Assembly (NCBI GenBank): GCA_038380435.1
Contig: JAWZYU010000034.1
Coordinates: 3,764,704 to 3,828,703 of the forward strand
Direction of reading: 5' to 3'
Length of the DNA stretch: 64,000 bases
Source of the DNA: Ryuthela nishihirai
Lineage: Eukaryota; Arthropoda; Arachnida; Araneae; Heptathelidae
How positions within the stretch are numbered: the stretch's first letter is position 1; each line of letters opens with the position of its first letter. The notes below the pieces were generated by a model that worked only from the letters and a program-made list of their open reading frames with translations, did not search any database and was not told the DNA's origin. This document shows positions 1-10,994 of the stretch, piece after piece. The position numbers and the translations under genes are program-made.

Positions 1-4
1 AGTA

Positions 5-21
5 ACCCTTGAAGTCAGGGT
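5..21. other. Inverted repeat ACCCT-(7)-AGGGT
   Basis: Five-base arms at 5-9 and 17-21 are perfect reverse complements around a seven-base loop. It is present in most monomers but lost in the subtype with AACTCTTGAATCAGGG, where the left arm is ACTCT. It is too short to call a functional site on its own; it is recorded because it sits directly before the GATTC/GAATC dyad cluster. Confidence 0.7.
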
Positions 22-23
22 GT

Positions 24-58
24 GATTCCAAGAGGGAATCAAGATTCTTATGTGAATC
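24..58. other. Overlapping dyad cluster of four GATTC/GAATC arms
   Basis: Reading along the reference monomer: GATTCC (24-29), five-base loop, GGAATC (35-40), two-base spacer, GATTC (43-47), six-base loop, GAATC (54-58). Neighbouring arms are reverse complements, so arm 2 can pair with arm 1 or arm 3, and arm 3 with arm 2 or arm 4. The first three arms are kept in most monomers; the fourth is lost where AATC becomes AATAGG. All four arms are GANTC sequences. Known: several centromeric satellites without CENP-B boxes are enriched for short dyad symmetry. Whether this cluster forms hairpins in vivo is inference. Confidence 0.75.
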
Positions 59-95
59 GAATATTAGTCTGTGTGTTAGCTGTCGAATGAAGAAG

Positions 96-112
96 GTCGT
101 TGCGACACGCGT
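96..112. other. CpG-rich dyad plus ACGCGT palindrome
   Basis: GTCG-TTG-CGAC (96-106) is a perfect four-base dyad with a three-base loop and is followed at once by the six-base palindrome ACGCGT (107-112). The left dyad is nearly invariant. ACGCGT is the most polymorphic point of the monomer, appearing as ACGCGT, ACGCAT, ACGTGT, ATGGGT, ACCCAT, GCGCAT or GGGCAT. Four of the eight monomer CpGs fall here. Confidence 0.7.
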
Positions 113-137
113 CAAAAGGACGCCGTCTTCCTCAAAA

Positions 138-271
138 AGTAACCCTTGAAGTCAGGGTGTGATTCCAAGAGGGAATCAAGATTCTTATGTGAATCGGATA
201 TTAGTCTGTGTGTTAGCTGTCTAATGAAGGTCGTTGCGACACGTGTCAAAAGGACGCCGTCTTCCTCAAAA
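138..271 (+). repeat. 134-bp length variant (3-bp deletion)
   Basis: This monomer reads AATGAAGGTCG where the standard form reads AATGAAGAAGGTCG, a loss of one GAA from a GAA-GAA pair, giving 134 bp. The same deletion recurs near 1,048, 3,235, 6,517, 9,530, 12,572, 15,683, 18,180, 19,275, 21,187, 23,510, 25,590, 29,600, 39,597, 41,646, 45,106, 48,838, 52,710, 53,697, 56,058, 57,048, 59,820, 60,915 and 63,375. Most copies lie at equivalent places in duplicated blocks, so it was spread by block amplification rather than by repeated independent loss. Confidence 0.85.
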
Positions 272-410
272 AGTAACCCTTGAAGTCAGGGTGTGATTCC
301 AAGAGGGAATCAAGAGATTCTTATGTGAATAGGATATTAGTCTGTGCTTTAGCTGTCGAATGAAGAAGATCGTTGCGACACGCGTCAAAAGGACGCCGTC
401 TTCCTTAAAA
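272..410 (+). repeat. 139-bp length variant (2-bp insertion in dyad spacer)
   Basis: This monomer has GAATCAAGAGATTC where the standard has GAATCAAGATTC, so the two-base spacer between arms 2 and 3 of the dyad cluster becomes four bases. The same insertion is seen near 11,567, 16,590, 18,268, 24,590, 42,417, 43,411, 47,144, 50,876, 51,973, 58,228 and 59,905. It is usually followed by a monomer with GTGCTTTAGC or AATCGAATATT and then by one with AAGAAGGAATC, a three-monomer signature useful for aligning blocks. Confidence 0.8.
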
Positions 411-1889
411 ACTAACCCTTGAAGTCAGGGAGTATTCCAAGAAGGAATCAAGATTCTTATGTGAATAGGATATTAGTCTGTGTGTTAGCTGTGGAATGAA
501 GAAGGTCGTTGCGACACGCATCAAAAGGACGCCGCCTTTTCTCAAAAAGTAACTCTTGAATCAGGGTGTGATTCCAAGAGGGAATCAAGATTCTTATGTG
601 AATCGGATATTAGTCTGTGTGTTAGCTGTCGAACGAAGAAGGTCGTTGCGACGCGCATCGAAAGGACGCCGCATTTCTCAAAAAGTAACCCTTGAAGTCA
701 GGGTGTGATTCCAAGAAGGAATCAAGATTCTTATGTGAATAGGATATTAGTCTGTGTGTTAGCTGTCGAATGAAGAAGGTCGTTGCGACATGGGTCAAAA
801 GGACGCCGTCTTCCTCAAAAAGTAACCCTTGAAGTCAGGGTGTGATTCCAAGAGGGAATCAAGATTCTTATGTGAATCGGATATTAGTCTGTGTGTTAGC
901 TGTTGAATGAAGGACGTCGTTGCGACACGCGTCAAAAGGACGCCGTCTTCCTCAAAAAGTAACCCTTGAAGTCAGGGTGTGATTCCAAGAGGGAATCAAG
1001 ATTCTTATGTGAATCGCATATTAGTCTGTGTGTTAGCTGTCGAATGAAGGTCGTTGCGACACGCGTCAAAAGGACGCCGTCTTCCTCAAAATGTAACCCT
1101 TGAAGTCAGGGTGTGATTCCAAGAGGGAATCAAGATTCTTATGTGAATCTGATATTAGTCAGTGTGTTGGCTGTCGAATGAAGAAGGTCGTTGCGACACG
1201 CGTCAAAAGGACGCCGTCTTCCTCAAAAAGTAACCCTTGAAGTCAGGGTGTGATTCCAAGAGGGAATCAAGATTCTTATGTGAATAGGATATTAGTCTGT
1301 GTGTTAGCTGTCTAATGAAGAAGGTCGTTGCGACACCCATCAAAAGGACGCCGCCATTTCTCAAAAAGTAACTCTTGAATCAGGGTGTGATTCCAAGAGG
1401 GAATCAAGATTCTTATGTGAATCTGATATTAGTCTGTGTGTTAGCTGTCGAACGAAGAAGGTCGTTGCGACGCGCATCAAAAGGACGCCGCATTTCTCAA
1501 AATGTAACCCTTGAAGTCAGGGTGTGATTCCAAGAGGGAATCAAGATTCCTACGTGAATCGGATATTAGTCTGTGTGTTGGCTGTCGAATGAAGAAGGTC
1601 GTTGCGACACGCGTCAAAAGGACGCCGTCTTCCTCAAAAAGTAACCCTTGAAGTCAGGGTGTGATTCCAAGAGGGAATCAAGATTCTTATGTGAATCTGA
1701 TATTAGTCTGTGTGTTGGCTGTCGAATGAAGAAGGTCGTTGCGACACGCTTCAAAAGGATGCTGTCTTCCTCAAAAAGTAACCCTTGAAGTCAGGGTGTG
1801 ATTCCAAGAGGGAATCAAGATTCTTATGTGAATCTGATATTAGTCTGTGTGTTAGCTGTCGAACGAAGAAGGTCGTTGCGACGCGCATC

Positions 1890-4352
1890 AAAAGTACGCC
1901 GCATTTCTCAAAAAGTAACCCTTGAAGTCAGGGTGTGATTCCAAGAGGGAATCAAGATTCTTATGTGAATAGGATATTAGTCTGTGTGTTAGCTGTCGAA
2001 CGAAGAAGGTCGTTGCGACGCGCATCAAAAGGACGCCGCATTTCTCAAAAAGTAACCCTTGAAGTCAGGGTGTGATTCCAAGAGGGAATCAAGATTCTTA
2101 TGTGAATAGGATATTAGTCTGTGTGTTAGCTGTCGAATGAAGCAGGTCGTTGCGACACGCATCAAAAGGACGCCGCATTTCTCAAAAAGTAACCCTTGAA
2201 ATCAGGGTGTGATTCCAAGAGGGAATCAAGATTCTTACGTGAATCGGATATTAGTCTGTGTGTTACCTGTCGAATGAAGAAGGTCGTTGCGACATGGGTC
2301 AAAAGGACGCCGTCTTCCTCAAAAAGTAACCCTTGAAGTCAGGGTATGATTCCAAGAGGGAATCAAGATTCTTATGTGAATCTGATATTAGTGTGTGTGT
2401 TGGCTGTCGAATGAAGAAGGTCGTTGCGACACGCGTCAAAAGGACGCCGTCTTCCTCAAAAAGTATCCCTTGAAGTCAGGGTGTGATTCCAAGAGGGATT
2501 CAAGATTCTTATGTGAATAGGATATTAGTCTGTGTGTTAGCTGTCGAATGAAGAAGGTCGTTGCGACACGCGTCAAAAGGACGCCGTCTTCCTCAAAAAT
2601 TAAACCTTGAAGTCAGGGTGTGATTCCAAGAGGGAATCAAGATTCTTATGTGAATAGGATATTAGTCTGTGTGTTAGCTGTCGAATGAAGAAGGTCGTTG
2701 CGACATGGGTCAAAAGGACGCCGTCTTCCTCAAAAAGTAACCCTTGAAGTCAGGGTGTGATTCCAAGAAGGAATCAAGATTCTTATGTGAATAGGATATT
2801 AGTCTGTGTGTTAGCTGTCGAACAAAGAAGGTCGTTGCGACGCGCATCAAAAGGACGCCGCATTTCTCAAAAAGTAACCCTTGAAGTCAGGGTGTGATTC
2901 CAAGAGGGAATCAAGGTTCTTATGTGAATAGGATATTAGTCTGTGTGTTAGCTGTCGAATGAAGAAGGTCGTTGCGACATGGGTCAAAAGGACGCCGTCT
3001 TCCTCAAAAAGTAACCCTTGAAGTCAGGGTGTGATTCCAAGAGGGAATCAAGATTCTTATGGGAATCGGATATTAGTCTGTGTGTTAGCTGTCGAATGAA
3101 GAAGGTCGTTGCGACACGCGTCAAAAGGACGCCGTCTTCCTCAAAAAGTAACCCTTGTAGTCAGGGTGTGATTCCAAGAGGGAATCAAGATTCTTATGTG
3201 AATCGGATATTAGTCTGTGTGTTAGCTGTCGAATGAAGGTCGTTGCGACGCGCATCAAAAGGACGCCGCATTTCTCAAAAATTAACCCTTGAAGTCAGGG
3301 TGTGATTCCAAGAGGGAATCAAGATTCTTATGTGAATAGGATATTAGTCTTTGTTTTAGCTGTCGAATGAAGAAGGTCGTTGCGACACGCATCAAAAGGA
3401 CGCCGCATTTCTCAAAAAGTAACCCTTGAAGTCAGGGTGTGATTCCAAGAGGGAATCAAGATTCTTACGTGAATCGGATATTAGTCTGTGTGTTACCTGT
3501 CGAATGAAGAAGGTCGTTGCGACATGGGTCAAAAGGACGCCGTCTTCCTCAAAAAGTAACCCTTGAAGTCAGGGTATGATTCCAAGAGGGAATCAAGATT
3601 CTTATGTGAATCTGATATTAGTCTGTGTGTTGGCTGTCGAATGAAGAAGGTCGTTGCGACACGCGTCAAAAGGACGCCGTCTTCCTCAAAAAGTAACCCT
3701 TGAAGTCAGGGTGTGATTCCAAGAGGGATTCAAGATTCTTATGTGAATAGGATATTAGTCTGTGTGTTAGCTGTCGAATGAAGAAGGTCGTTGCAACACG
3801 CGTCAAAAGGACGCCGTCTTCCTCAAAAATTAAACCTTGAAGTCAGGGTGTGATTCCAAGAGGGAATCAAGATTCTTATGTGAATAGGATATTAGTCTGT
3901 GTGTTAGCTGTCGAATGAAGAAGGTCGTTGCGACACCCATCAAAAGGACGCCGCCATTTCTCAAAAAGTAACTCTTGAATCAGGGTGTGATTCCAAGAGG
4001 GAATCAAGATTCTTATGTGAATCTGATATTAGTCTGTGTGTTAGCTGTCGAACGAAGAAGGTCATTGCGACGCGCATCAAAAGGACGCCGCATTTCTCAA
4101 AAAGTAACCCTTGAAGTCAGGGTGTGATTCCAAGAGGGAATCAAGATTCTTATGTGAATCTGATATTAGTCTGTGTGTTGGCTGTCGAATGAAGAAGGTC
4201 GTTGCGACACGCGTCAAAAGGACGCCGTCTTCCTCAAAAAGTAACCCTTGAAGTCAGGGTGTGATTCCAAGAGGGAATCAAGATTCTTATGTGAATCTGA
4301 TATTAGTCTGTGTGTTAGCTGTCGAACGAAGAAGGTCGTTGCGACGCGCATC
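1890..4352 (+). repeat. Higher-order repeat, ~2.46-kb unit, copy 1
   Basis: The rare variant AAAAGTAC (in place of AAAAGGAC) occurs at 1,890, 4,353 and 6,813, spacings of 2,463 and 2,460 bp (18 monomers). Other anchors agree: the TTACCTGTC/ATGGGTC/GGGTATGATT run near 2,265, 4,728 and 7,188, and AAGAGGGATTC at 2,491 and 4,954. The unit edge used here is arbitrary. The periodicity starts earlier, because an ACACCCATC monomer at about 1,333 has its partner at 3,933 (spacing 2,600). Compared with copy 2, copy 1 lacks one monomer between about 2,660 and 2,800, which turns the 2,463 spacing into 2,600 downstream. Confidence 0.85.
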
Positions 4353-6812
4353 AAAAGTACGCCGCATTTCTCAAAAAGTAACCCTTGAAGTCAGGGTGTG
4401 ATTCCAAGAGGGAATCAAGATTCTTATGTGAATAGGATATTAGTCTGTGTGTTACCTGTCGAATGAAGAAGGTCGTTGCGACATGGGTCAAAAGGACGCC
4501 GTCTTCCTCAAAAAGTAACCCTTGAAGTCAGGGTGTGATTCCAAGAGGGAATCAAGATTCTTATGTGAATCTGATATTATTCTGTGTGTTAGCTGTCGAA
4601 TGAAGAAGGTCGTTGCGACACGCATCAAAAGGACGCCGCATTTCTCAAAAAGTAACCCTTGAAGTCAGGGTGTGATTCCAAGAGGGAATCAAGATTCTTA
4701 GGTGAATCGGATATTAGTCTGTGTGTTACCTGTCGAATGAAGAAGGTCGTTGCGACATGGGTCAAAAGGACGCCGTCTTCCTCAAAAAGTAACCCTTGAA
4801 GTCAGGGTATGATTCCAAGAGGGAATCAAGATTCTTATGTGAATCTGATATTAGTCTGTGTGTTGGCTGTCGAATGAAGAAGGTCGTTGCGACACGCGTC
4901 AAAAGGACGCCGTCTTCCTCAAAAAGTAACCCTTGAAGTCAGGGTGTGATTCCAAGAGGGATTCAAGATTCTTATGTGAATAGGATTTTAGTCTGTGTGT
5001 TAGCTGTCGAATGAAGAAGGTCGTTGCGACACGCGTCAAAAGGACGCCGTCTTCCTCAAAAATTAAACCTTGAAGTCAGGGTGTGATTCCAAGAGGGAAT
5101 CAAGATTCTTATGTGAATAGGATATTAGTCTGTGTGTTAGCTGTCGAACGAAGAAGGTCGTTGCGACGCGCATCAAAAGGACGCCGCATTTCTCAAAAAG
5201 TAACCCTTGAAGTCAGGGTGTGATTCCAAGAGGGAATCAAGATTCTTATGTGAATAGGATATTAGTCTGTGTGTTAGCTGTCGAATGAAGAAGGTCGTTG
5301 CGACATGGGTCAAAAGGACGCCGTCTTCCTCAAAAAGTAACCCTTGAAGTCAGGGTGTGATTCCAAGAAGGAATCAAGATTCTTATGTGAATAGGATATT
5401 AGTCTGTGTGTTAGCTGTCGAACAAAGAAGGTCGTTGCGACGCGCATCAAAAGGACGCCGCATTTCTCAAAAAGTAACCCTTGAAGTCAGGGTGTGATTC
5501 CAAGAGGGAATCAAGGTTCTTATGTGAATAGGATATTAGTCTGTGTGTTAGCTGTCGAATGAAGAAGGTCGTTGCGACATGGGTCAAAAGGACGCCGTCT
5601 TCCTCAAAAAGTAACCCTTGAAGTCAGGGTGTGATTCCAAGAGGGAATCAAGATTCTTATGGGAATCGGATATTAGTCTGTGTGTTAGCTGTCGAATGAA
5701 GAAGGTCGTTGCGACACGCGTCAAAAGGACGCCGTCTTCCTCAAAAAGTAACCCTTGTAGTCAGGGTGTGATTCCAAGAGGGAATCAAGATTCTTATGTG
5801 AATCGGATATTAGTCTGTGTGTTAGCTGTCGAATGAAGGTTGTTGCGACACACGTCAAAAGGACGCCGTCTTCCTCAAAAAGTAACCCTTGAAGTCAGGG
5901 TGTGATTCCAAGAAGGAATCAAGATTCTTATGTGAATAGGATATTAGTCTGTGTGTTAGCTGTGGAATGAAGAAGGTCGTTGCGACACGTGTCAAAAGGA
6001 CGCCGTCTTCCTCAAAAAGTAACCCTTGAAATCAGGGTGTGATTCCAAGAGGGAATCAAGATTCTTATGTGAAAAGGATATTAGTCGGGGTGTTAGCTGT
6101 CGAATGAAGAAGGTCGTTGCGACACGCATCGAAAGGACGCCGTCTTCCTCAAAAAGTAACCCTTGAAGTCAGGGTGTGATTCCAAGAGGGAATCAAGATT
6201 CTTATGTGAATAGGATATTAGTCTGTGAGTTAGCTGTCGAACGAAGAAGGTCATTGCGACACGCGTCAAAAGGACGCCGTCTTCCTGAAAAAGTAACCCT
6301 TGAAGTCAGGGTGTGATTCCAAGAGGGAATCAAGATTCTTATGTGAATCGGATATTAGTCTGTGTGTTAGCTGTCGAATGAAGAAGGTCGTTGCGACACG
6401 CGTCAAAAGGACGCCGTCTTCCTCAAAAAGTAACCCTAGAAGTCAGGGTGTGATTCCAAGAGGGAATCAAGTTTCTTATGTGAATCGGATATTAGTCTGT
6501 GTGTTAGCTGTCGAATGAAGGTCGTTGCGACACGCGTCAAAAGGACGCCGTCTTCCTCAAAAAGTAACCCTTGAAGTCAGGGTGTGATTCCAAGAGGGAA
6601 TCAAGATTCTTATGTGAATAGGATATTAGTCTGTGTGTTAGCTGTCGAACGAAGAAGGTCGTTGCGACGCGCATCAAAAGGACGCCGCATTTCTCAAAAA
6701 GTAACCCTTGAAGTCAGGGTGTGATTCCAAGAGGGAATCAAGATTCTTATGTGAATAGGATATTAGTCTGTGTGTTAGCTGTCGAATGAAGAAGGTCGTT
6801 GCGACACGCATC
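4353..6812 (+). repeat. Higher-order repeat, ~2.46-kb unit, copy 2
   Basis: This copy is almost identical to copy 3 from about 4,345 to 5,960 (spacing 2,460, then 2,465 after a 5-bp insertion in copy 3). Shared rare variants are AAGATTCTTAGGTG at 4,691 and 7,151, GGATTTTAG at 4,983 and 7,448, and TTATGGGAATCGG at 5,657 and 8,122. Beyond about 5,963 it diverges from copy 3. Its 5.96-6.6 kb stretch instead matches 9.1-9.6 kb, spaced 3,151 and then 3,014 bp, again whole monomers. Confidence 0.85.
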
Positions 6813-7229
6813 AAAAGTACGCCGCATTTCTCAAAAAGTAACCCTTGAAGTCAGGGTGTGATTCCAAGAGGGAATCAAGATTCTTATGTGAATAGGATAT
6901 TAGTCTGTGTGTTACCTGTCGAATGAAGAAGGTCGTTGCGACATGGGTCAAAAGGACGCCGTCTTCCTCAAAAAGTAACCCTTGAAGTCAGGGTGTGACT
7001 CCAAGAGGGAATCAAGATTCTTATGTGAATCTGATATTATTCTGTGTGTTAGCTGTCGAATGAAGAAGGTCGTTGCGACACGCATCAAAAGGACGCCGCA
7101 TTTCTCAAAAAGTAACCCTTGAAGTCAGGGTGTGATTCCAAGAGGGAATCAAGATTCTTAGGTGAATCGGATATTAGTCTGTGTGTTACCTGTCGAATGA
7201 AGAAGGTCGTTGCGACATGGGTCAAAAGG

Positions 7230-7240
7230 ACGCCACGCCG
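7230..7240 (+). repeat. 5-bp local duplication inside one monomer
   Basis: The monomer reads GACGCCACGCCGTC where its neighbours read GACGCCGTC, a tandem copy of ACGCC. It is the only copy of this change I noticed in the window, and the equivalent monomer 2,460 bp upstream lacks it, so it arose after the 2.46-kb block was duplicated. It explains why the spacing of the two blocks changes from 2,460 to 2,465. Confidence 0.8.
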
Positions 7241-8526
7241 TCTTCCTCAAAAAGTAACCCTTGAAGTCAGGGTATGATTCCAAGAGGGAATCAAGATTCT
7301 TATGTGAATCTGATATTAGTCTGTGTGTTGGCTGTCGAATGAAGAAGGTCGTTGCGACACGCGTCAAAAGGACGCCGTCATCCTCAAAAAGTAACCCTTG
7401 AAGTCAGGGTGTGATTCCAAGAGGGATTCAAGATTCTTATGTGAATAGGATTTTAGTCTGTGTGTTAGCTGTCGAATGAAGAAGGTCGTTGCGACACGCG
7501 TCAAAAGGACGCCGTCTTCCTCAAAAATTAAACCTTGAAGTCAGGGTGTGATTCCAAGAGGGAATCAAGATTCTTATGTGAATAGGATATTAGTCTGTGT
7601 GTTAGCTGTCGAACGAAGAAGGTCGTTGCGACGCGCATCAAAAGGACGCCGCATTTCTCAAAAAGTAACCCTTGAAGTCAGGGTGTGATTCCAAGAGGGA
7701 ATCAAGATTCTTATGTGAATAGGATATTAGTCTGTGTGTTAGCTGTCGAATGAAGAAGGTCGTTGCGACATGGGTCAAAAGGACGCCGTCTTCCTCAAAA
7801 AGTAACCCTTGAAGTCAGGGTGTGATTCCAAGAAGGAATCAAGATTCTTATGTGAATAGGATATTAGTCTGTGTGTTAGCTGTCGAACAAAGAAGGTCGT
7901 TGCGACGCGCATCAAAATGACGCCGCATTTCTCAAAAAGTAACCCTTGAAGTCAGGGTGTGATTCCAAGAGGGAATCAAGGTTCTTATGTGAATAGGATA
8001 TTAGTCTGTGTGTTAGCTGTCGAATGAAGAAGGTCGTTGCGACATGGGTCAAAAGGACGCCGTCTTCCTCAAAAAGTAACCCTTGAAGTCAGGGTGTGAT
8101 TCCAAGAGGGAATCAAGATTCTTATGGGAATCGGATATTAGTCTGTGTGTTAGCTGTCGAATGAAGAAGGTCGTTGCGACACGCGTCAAAAGGACGCCGT
8201 CTTCCTCAAAAAGTAACCCTTGTAGTCAGGGTGTGATTCCAAGAGGGAATCAAGATTCTTATGTGAATCGGATATTAGTCTGTGTGTTAGCTGTCGAATG
8301 AAGGTTGTTGCGACACGCATCAAAAGGACGCCGTCTTCCTCAAAAAGTAACCCTTGAAGTCAGGGTGTGATTCCAAGAAGGAATCAAGATTCTTATGTGA
8401 ATAGGATATTAGTCTGTGTGTTAGCTGTCGAATGATGAAGGTCGTTGCGATTATGGGTCAAAAGGACGCCGTCTTCCTCAAAAAGTAACCCTTGAAGTCA
8501 GGGTGTGATTCCAAGAGGGAATCAAG

Positions 8527-8760
8527 AACTTTATGTGAATAGGATATAACTCTGTGCGTTAGCTGTCGAACGAAGAAGGTCGTTGCGACGCGCATCGAAA
8601 GGATGCCGCATTTCTCAAAAAGTAACTCTTGAAGTCAGGGTGTGATTCCAAGATGGAATCAAGATTCTTATGTGAATCGGATATTAGTCTGTGCGTTAGC
8701 TGTCGAACGAAGAAGGTCGTTGCGACACGCATCAAAAGGACGCCGCCTTTTCTCAAAAAG
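8527..8760 (+). repeat. Marker block with GTGCG and AAGATGGAATC
   Basis: A two-monomer signature: AAGAACTTT or AAGAATCTT, then GATATAACTCTGTGCG, GCATCGAAAGGATGCCG, AAGATGGAATC and a second GTGCGTTAGC. It recurs near 20,595, 22,506, 38,455, 40,504, 47,694 and 62,233. In six of the seven cases it leads to a monomer with AATAGGTTATTAG two to three monomers later. The exception, 22.5 kb, leads instead to AAGAAGGAATC, because one monomer is missing there. It is a convenient tag for following block copies; no function is implied. Confidence 0.8.
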
Positions 8761-10379
8761 TAACTCTTGAATCAGGGTGTGATTCCAAGAGGGAATCAAG
8801 ATTCTTATGTGAATCGGATATTAGTCTGTGTGTTAGCTGTCGAATGAAGAAGGTCGTTGCGACACGCGTCAAAAGGACGCCGTCTTCCTCAAAAAGTAAA
8901 CCTTGAAGTCAGGGTGTGATTCCAAGAGGGAATCAAGATTCTTATGTGAATAGGTTATTAGTCTGTGTGTTAGCTGTCGAATGAAGAAGGTGGTTGCGAC
9001 ATGGGTCAAAAGGACGCCGTCTTCCTCAAAAAGTAACCCTTGAAGTCAGGGTGTGATTCCAAGAAGGAATCAAGATTCTTATGTGAATAGGATATTAGTC
9101 TGTGTGTTAGCTGTGGAATGAAGAAGGTCGTTGCGACACGTGTCAAAAGGACGCCGTCTTCCTCAAAAAGTAACCCTTGAAATCAGGGTGTGATTCCAAG
9201 AGGGAATCAAGATTCTTATGTGAATAGGATATTAGTCGGGGTGTTAGCTGTCGAACGAAGAAGGTCATTGCGACATGCGTCGAAAGGACGCCGTCTTCCT
9301 GAAAAAGTAACCCTTGAAGTCAGGGTGTGATTCCAAGAGGGAATCAAGATTCTTATGTGAATCGGATATTAGTCTGTGTGTTAGCTGTCGAATGAAGAAG
9401 GTCGTTGCGACACGCGTCAAAAGGACGCCGTCTTCCTCAAAAAGTAACCCTAGAAGTCAGGGTGTGATTCCAAGAGGGAATCAAGTTTCTTATGTGAATC
9501 GGATATTAGTCTGTGTGTTAGCTGTCGAATGAAGGTCGTTGCGACACGCGTCAAAAGGACGCCGTCTTCCTCAAAAAGTAACCCTTGAAGTCAGGGTGTG
9601 ATTCCAAGAGGGAATCAAGATTCTTATGTGAATAGGATATTAGTCTGTGTGTTAGCTGTCGAATGAAGAAGGTCGTTGCGACACGCATCAAAAGGACGCC
9701 GCATTTCTCAAAAATAACCCTTGAAGTCAGGGTGTGATTCCAAGAGGGAATCAAGATTCTTATGTGAATCTGATATTAGTCTGTGTGTTGGCTGTCGAAT
9801 GAAGAAGGTCGTTGCGACACGCGTCAAAATGACGCCGTCTTCCTCAAAAAGTAACCCATGAAGTCAGCGTGTGATTCCAAGGGGGAATCAAGATTCTTAT
9901 GTGAATAGGATATTAGTCTGTGTGTTGGCTGTCGAATGAAGAAGGTCGTTGCGACACGCATCAAAAGGACGCCGCCTTTTCTCAAAAAGTAACTCTCGAA
10001 TCAGGGTGTGATTCCAAGAGGGAATCAAGATTCTTACGTGAATCGGATATTAGTCTGTGTGTTAGCTGTCGAATGAAGAAGGTCGTTGCGACACGCGTCG
10101 AAAGGACGCCGTCTTCCTCAAAAAGTAACCCTTGAAGTCAGGGTGTGATTCCAAGAGGGAATCAAGATTCTTATGTGAATCTGATATTAGTCTGTGTGTT
10201 GGCTGTCGAATGAAGAAGGTCGTTGCGACACGCGTCAAAAGGACGCCGTCTTCCTCAAAAAGTAACCCTTGAAGTCAGGGTGTGATTCCAAGGGGGAATC
10301 AAGATTCTTATGTGAATAGGATATTAGTCTGTGTGTTAGCTGTCGAATGAAGAAGGTCGTTGCGACACGCATCAAAAGG

Positions 10380-10960
10380 ACGCCGCATTTCTCAAAAAGT
10401 AACCCTTGAAGTCAGGGTGTGATTCCAAGAGGGAATCAAGGTTCTTATGTGAATAGGATATTAGTCTGTGTGTTAGCTGTCGAATGAAGAAGGACGTTGC
10501 GACATGGGTCAAAAGGACGCCGTCTTCCTCAAAAAGTAACCCTTGAAGTCAGGGTGTGATTCCAAGAGGGAATCAAGATTCTTATGGGAATCGGATATTA
10601 GTCTGTGTGTTAGCTGTCGAATGAAGAAGGTCGTTGCGACACGCGTCAAAAGGACGCCGTCTTCCTCAAAAAGTAACCCTTGTAGTCAGGGTGTGATTCC
10701 AAGAGGGAATCAAGATTCTTATGTGAATCGGATATTAGTCTGTGTGTTAGCTGTCGAATGAAGGTTGTTGCGACACGCGTCAAAAGGACGCCGTCTTCCT
10801 CAAAAAGTAACCCTTGAAGTCAGGGTGTGATTCCAAGAAGGAATCAAGATTCTTATGTGAATAGGATATTAGTCTGTGTGTTAGCTGTCGAATGATGAAG
10901 GTCGTTGCGACATGGGTCAAAAGGACGCCGTCTTCCTCAAAAAGTAACCCTTGAAGTCAG
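10380..10960 (+). repeat. Partial fourth copy of the ~2.46-kb unit
   Basis: AAGGTTCTTATG followed by ATGGGTC and TTATGGGAATCGG repeats the 7.97-8.5 kb series at a spacing of 2,460 bp (8,083 to 10,543). Similarity ends where a 34-bp expanded monomer begins at 10,995. The part just upstream (9.55-10.48 kb) instead matches 45.3-46.2 kb at a spacing of 35,712 bp (anchors 9,920 to 45,632 and 10,439 to 46,151). Confidence 0.75.
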
Positions 10961-10994
10961 GGTGTGATTCCAAGAGGGAATCAAGATTCTTATG

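Larger units (their letters stand above)
1..137 (+). repeat. Reference satellite monomer (137 bp, type A)
   Basis: First complete monomer in the window, phased at the AGTAACCC block. Landmarks: inverted repeat ACCCT/AGGGT at 5-21; alternating GATTC/GAATC arms at 24-58; a T- and G-rich stretch GTCTGTGTGTTAG at 67-79; GTCG-TTG-CGAC at 96-106; the palindrome ACGCGT at 107-112; then AAAAGGACGCCGTCTTCC and an A-run into the next monomer. It contains eight CpG dinucleotides (58, 84, 98, 103, 108, 110, 121, 124). The phase chosen is arbitrary. Subtypes vary mainly at: TTATGTG or TTACGTG; AATCGGA, AATAGGA or AATCTGA; GTTAGC, GTTGGC, GTTACC or TTTGCT; GAATGAAG or GAACGAAG; ACGCGTC, ACGCATC, ATGGGTC or ACCCATC; GTCTTCC, GCATTTC, GCCTTTTC or GCCATTTC. 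Confidence 0.95.
6813..9300 (+). repeat. Higher-order repeat, ~2.46-kb unit, copy 3 (rearranged tail)
   Basis: It matches copy 2 up to about 8,430. It then runs into a block with AAGAACTTTATG, GATATAACTCTGTGCG and AAGATGGAATC (8,527-8,760) that copies 1 and 2 lack. The 7.15-9.75 kb part also aligns with 37.36-39.75 kb. Anchor spacings there are 30,208 bp (7,151 to 37,359), 29,929 bp (8,083 to 38,012) and 30,065 bp (9,314 to 39,379), which differ from each other by one or two monomers apart from a few bases. Confidence 0.75.

Noticed and set aside
1..20. Telomere-like AACCCT in each monomer
   Set aside because: It occurs once per 137 bp (GTAACCCTTGAA) and never in tandem, so it is a chance hexamer rather than an interstitial telomere.
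24..40. GATTCC-AAGAG-GGAATC hairpin as a transcription terminator
   Set aside because: There is no gene upstream and no T-run follows. It occurs in most of the ~467 monomers as part of the satellite.
80..112. CENP-B box
   Set aside because: I looked on both strands for the TTCG...A..CGGG core. GAACGAAG monomers give TTCG on the minus strand, but the required CGGG at the right spacing is absent.
3018..3236. A 72-codon open frame repeated near-identically at 5,618, 8,083, 10,543, 20,152, 22,063, 61,790 and, with variants, elsewhere
   Set aside because: It starts at a TTG inside CCCTTGAAG, spans about one and a half monomers and lacks any promoter or ribosome-binding context. It copies satellite sequence only. 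The frame is not preserved through the array, since 137 leaves remainder 2 on division by 3.
8559..8756. A 65-codon minus-strand open frame recurring at 20,627, 22,538, 38,487, 40,536, 47,728 and 62,265
   Set aside because: Its conservation comes from the duplicated GTGCG marker block. The start is TTG (CAA on the plus strand) and it is the antisense reading of the same satellite.
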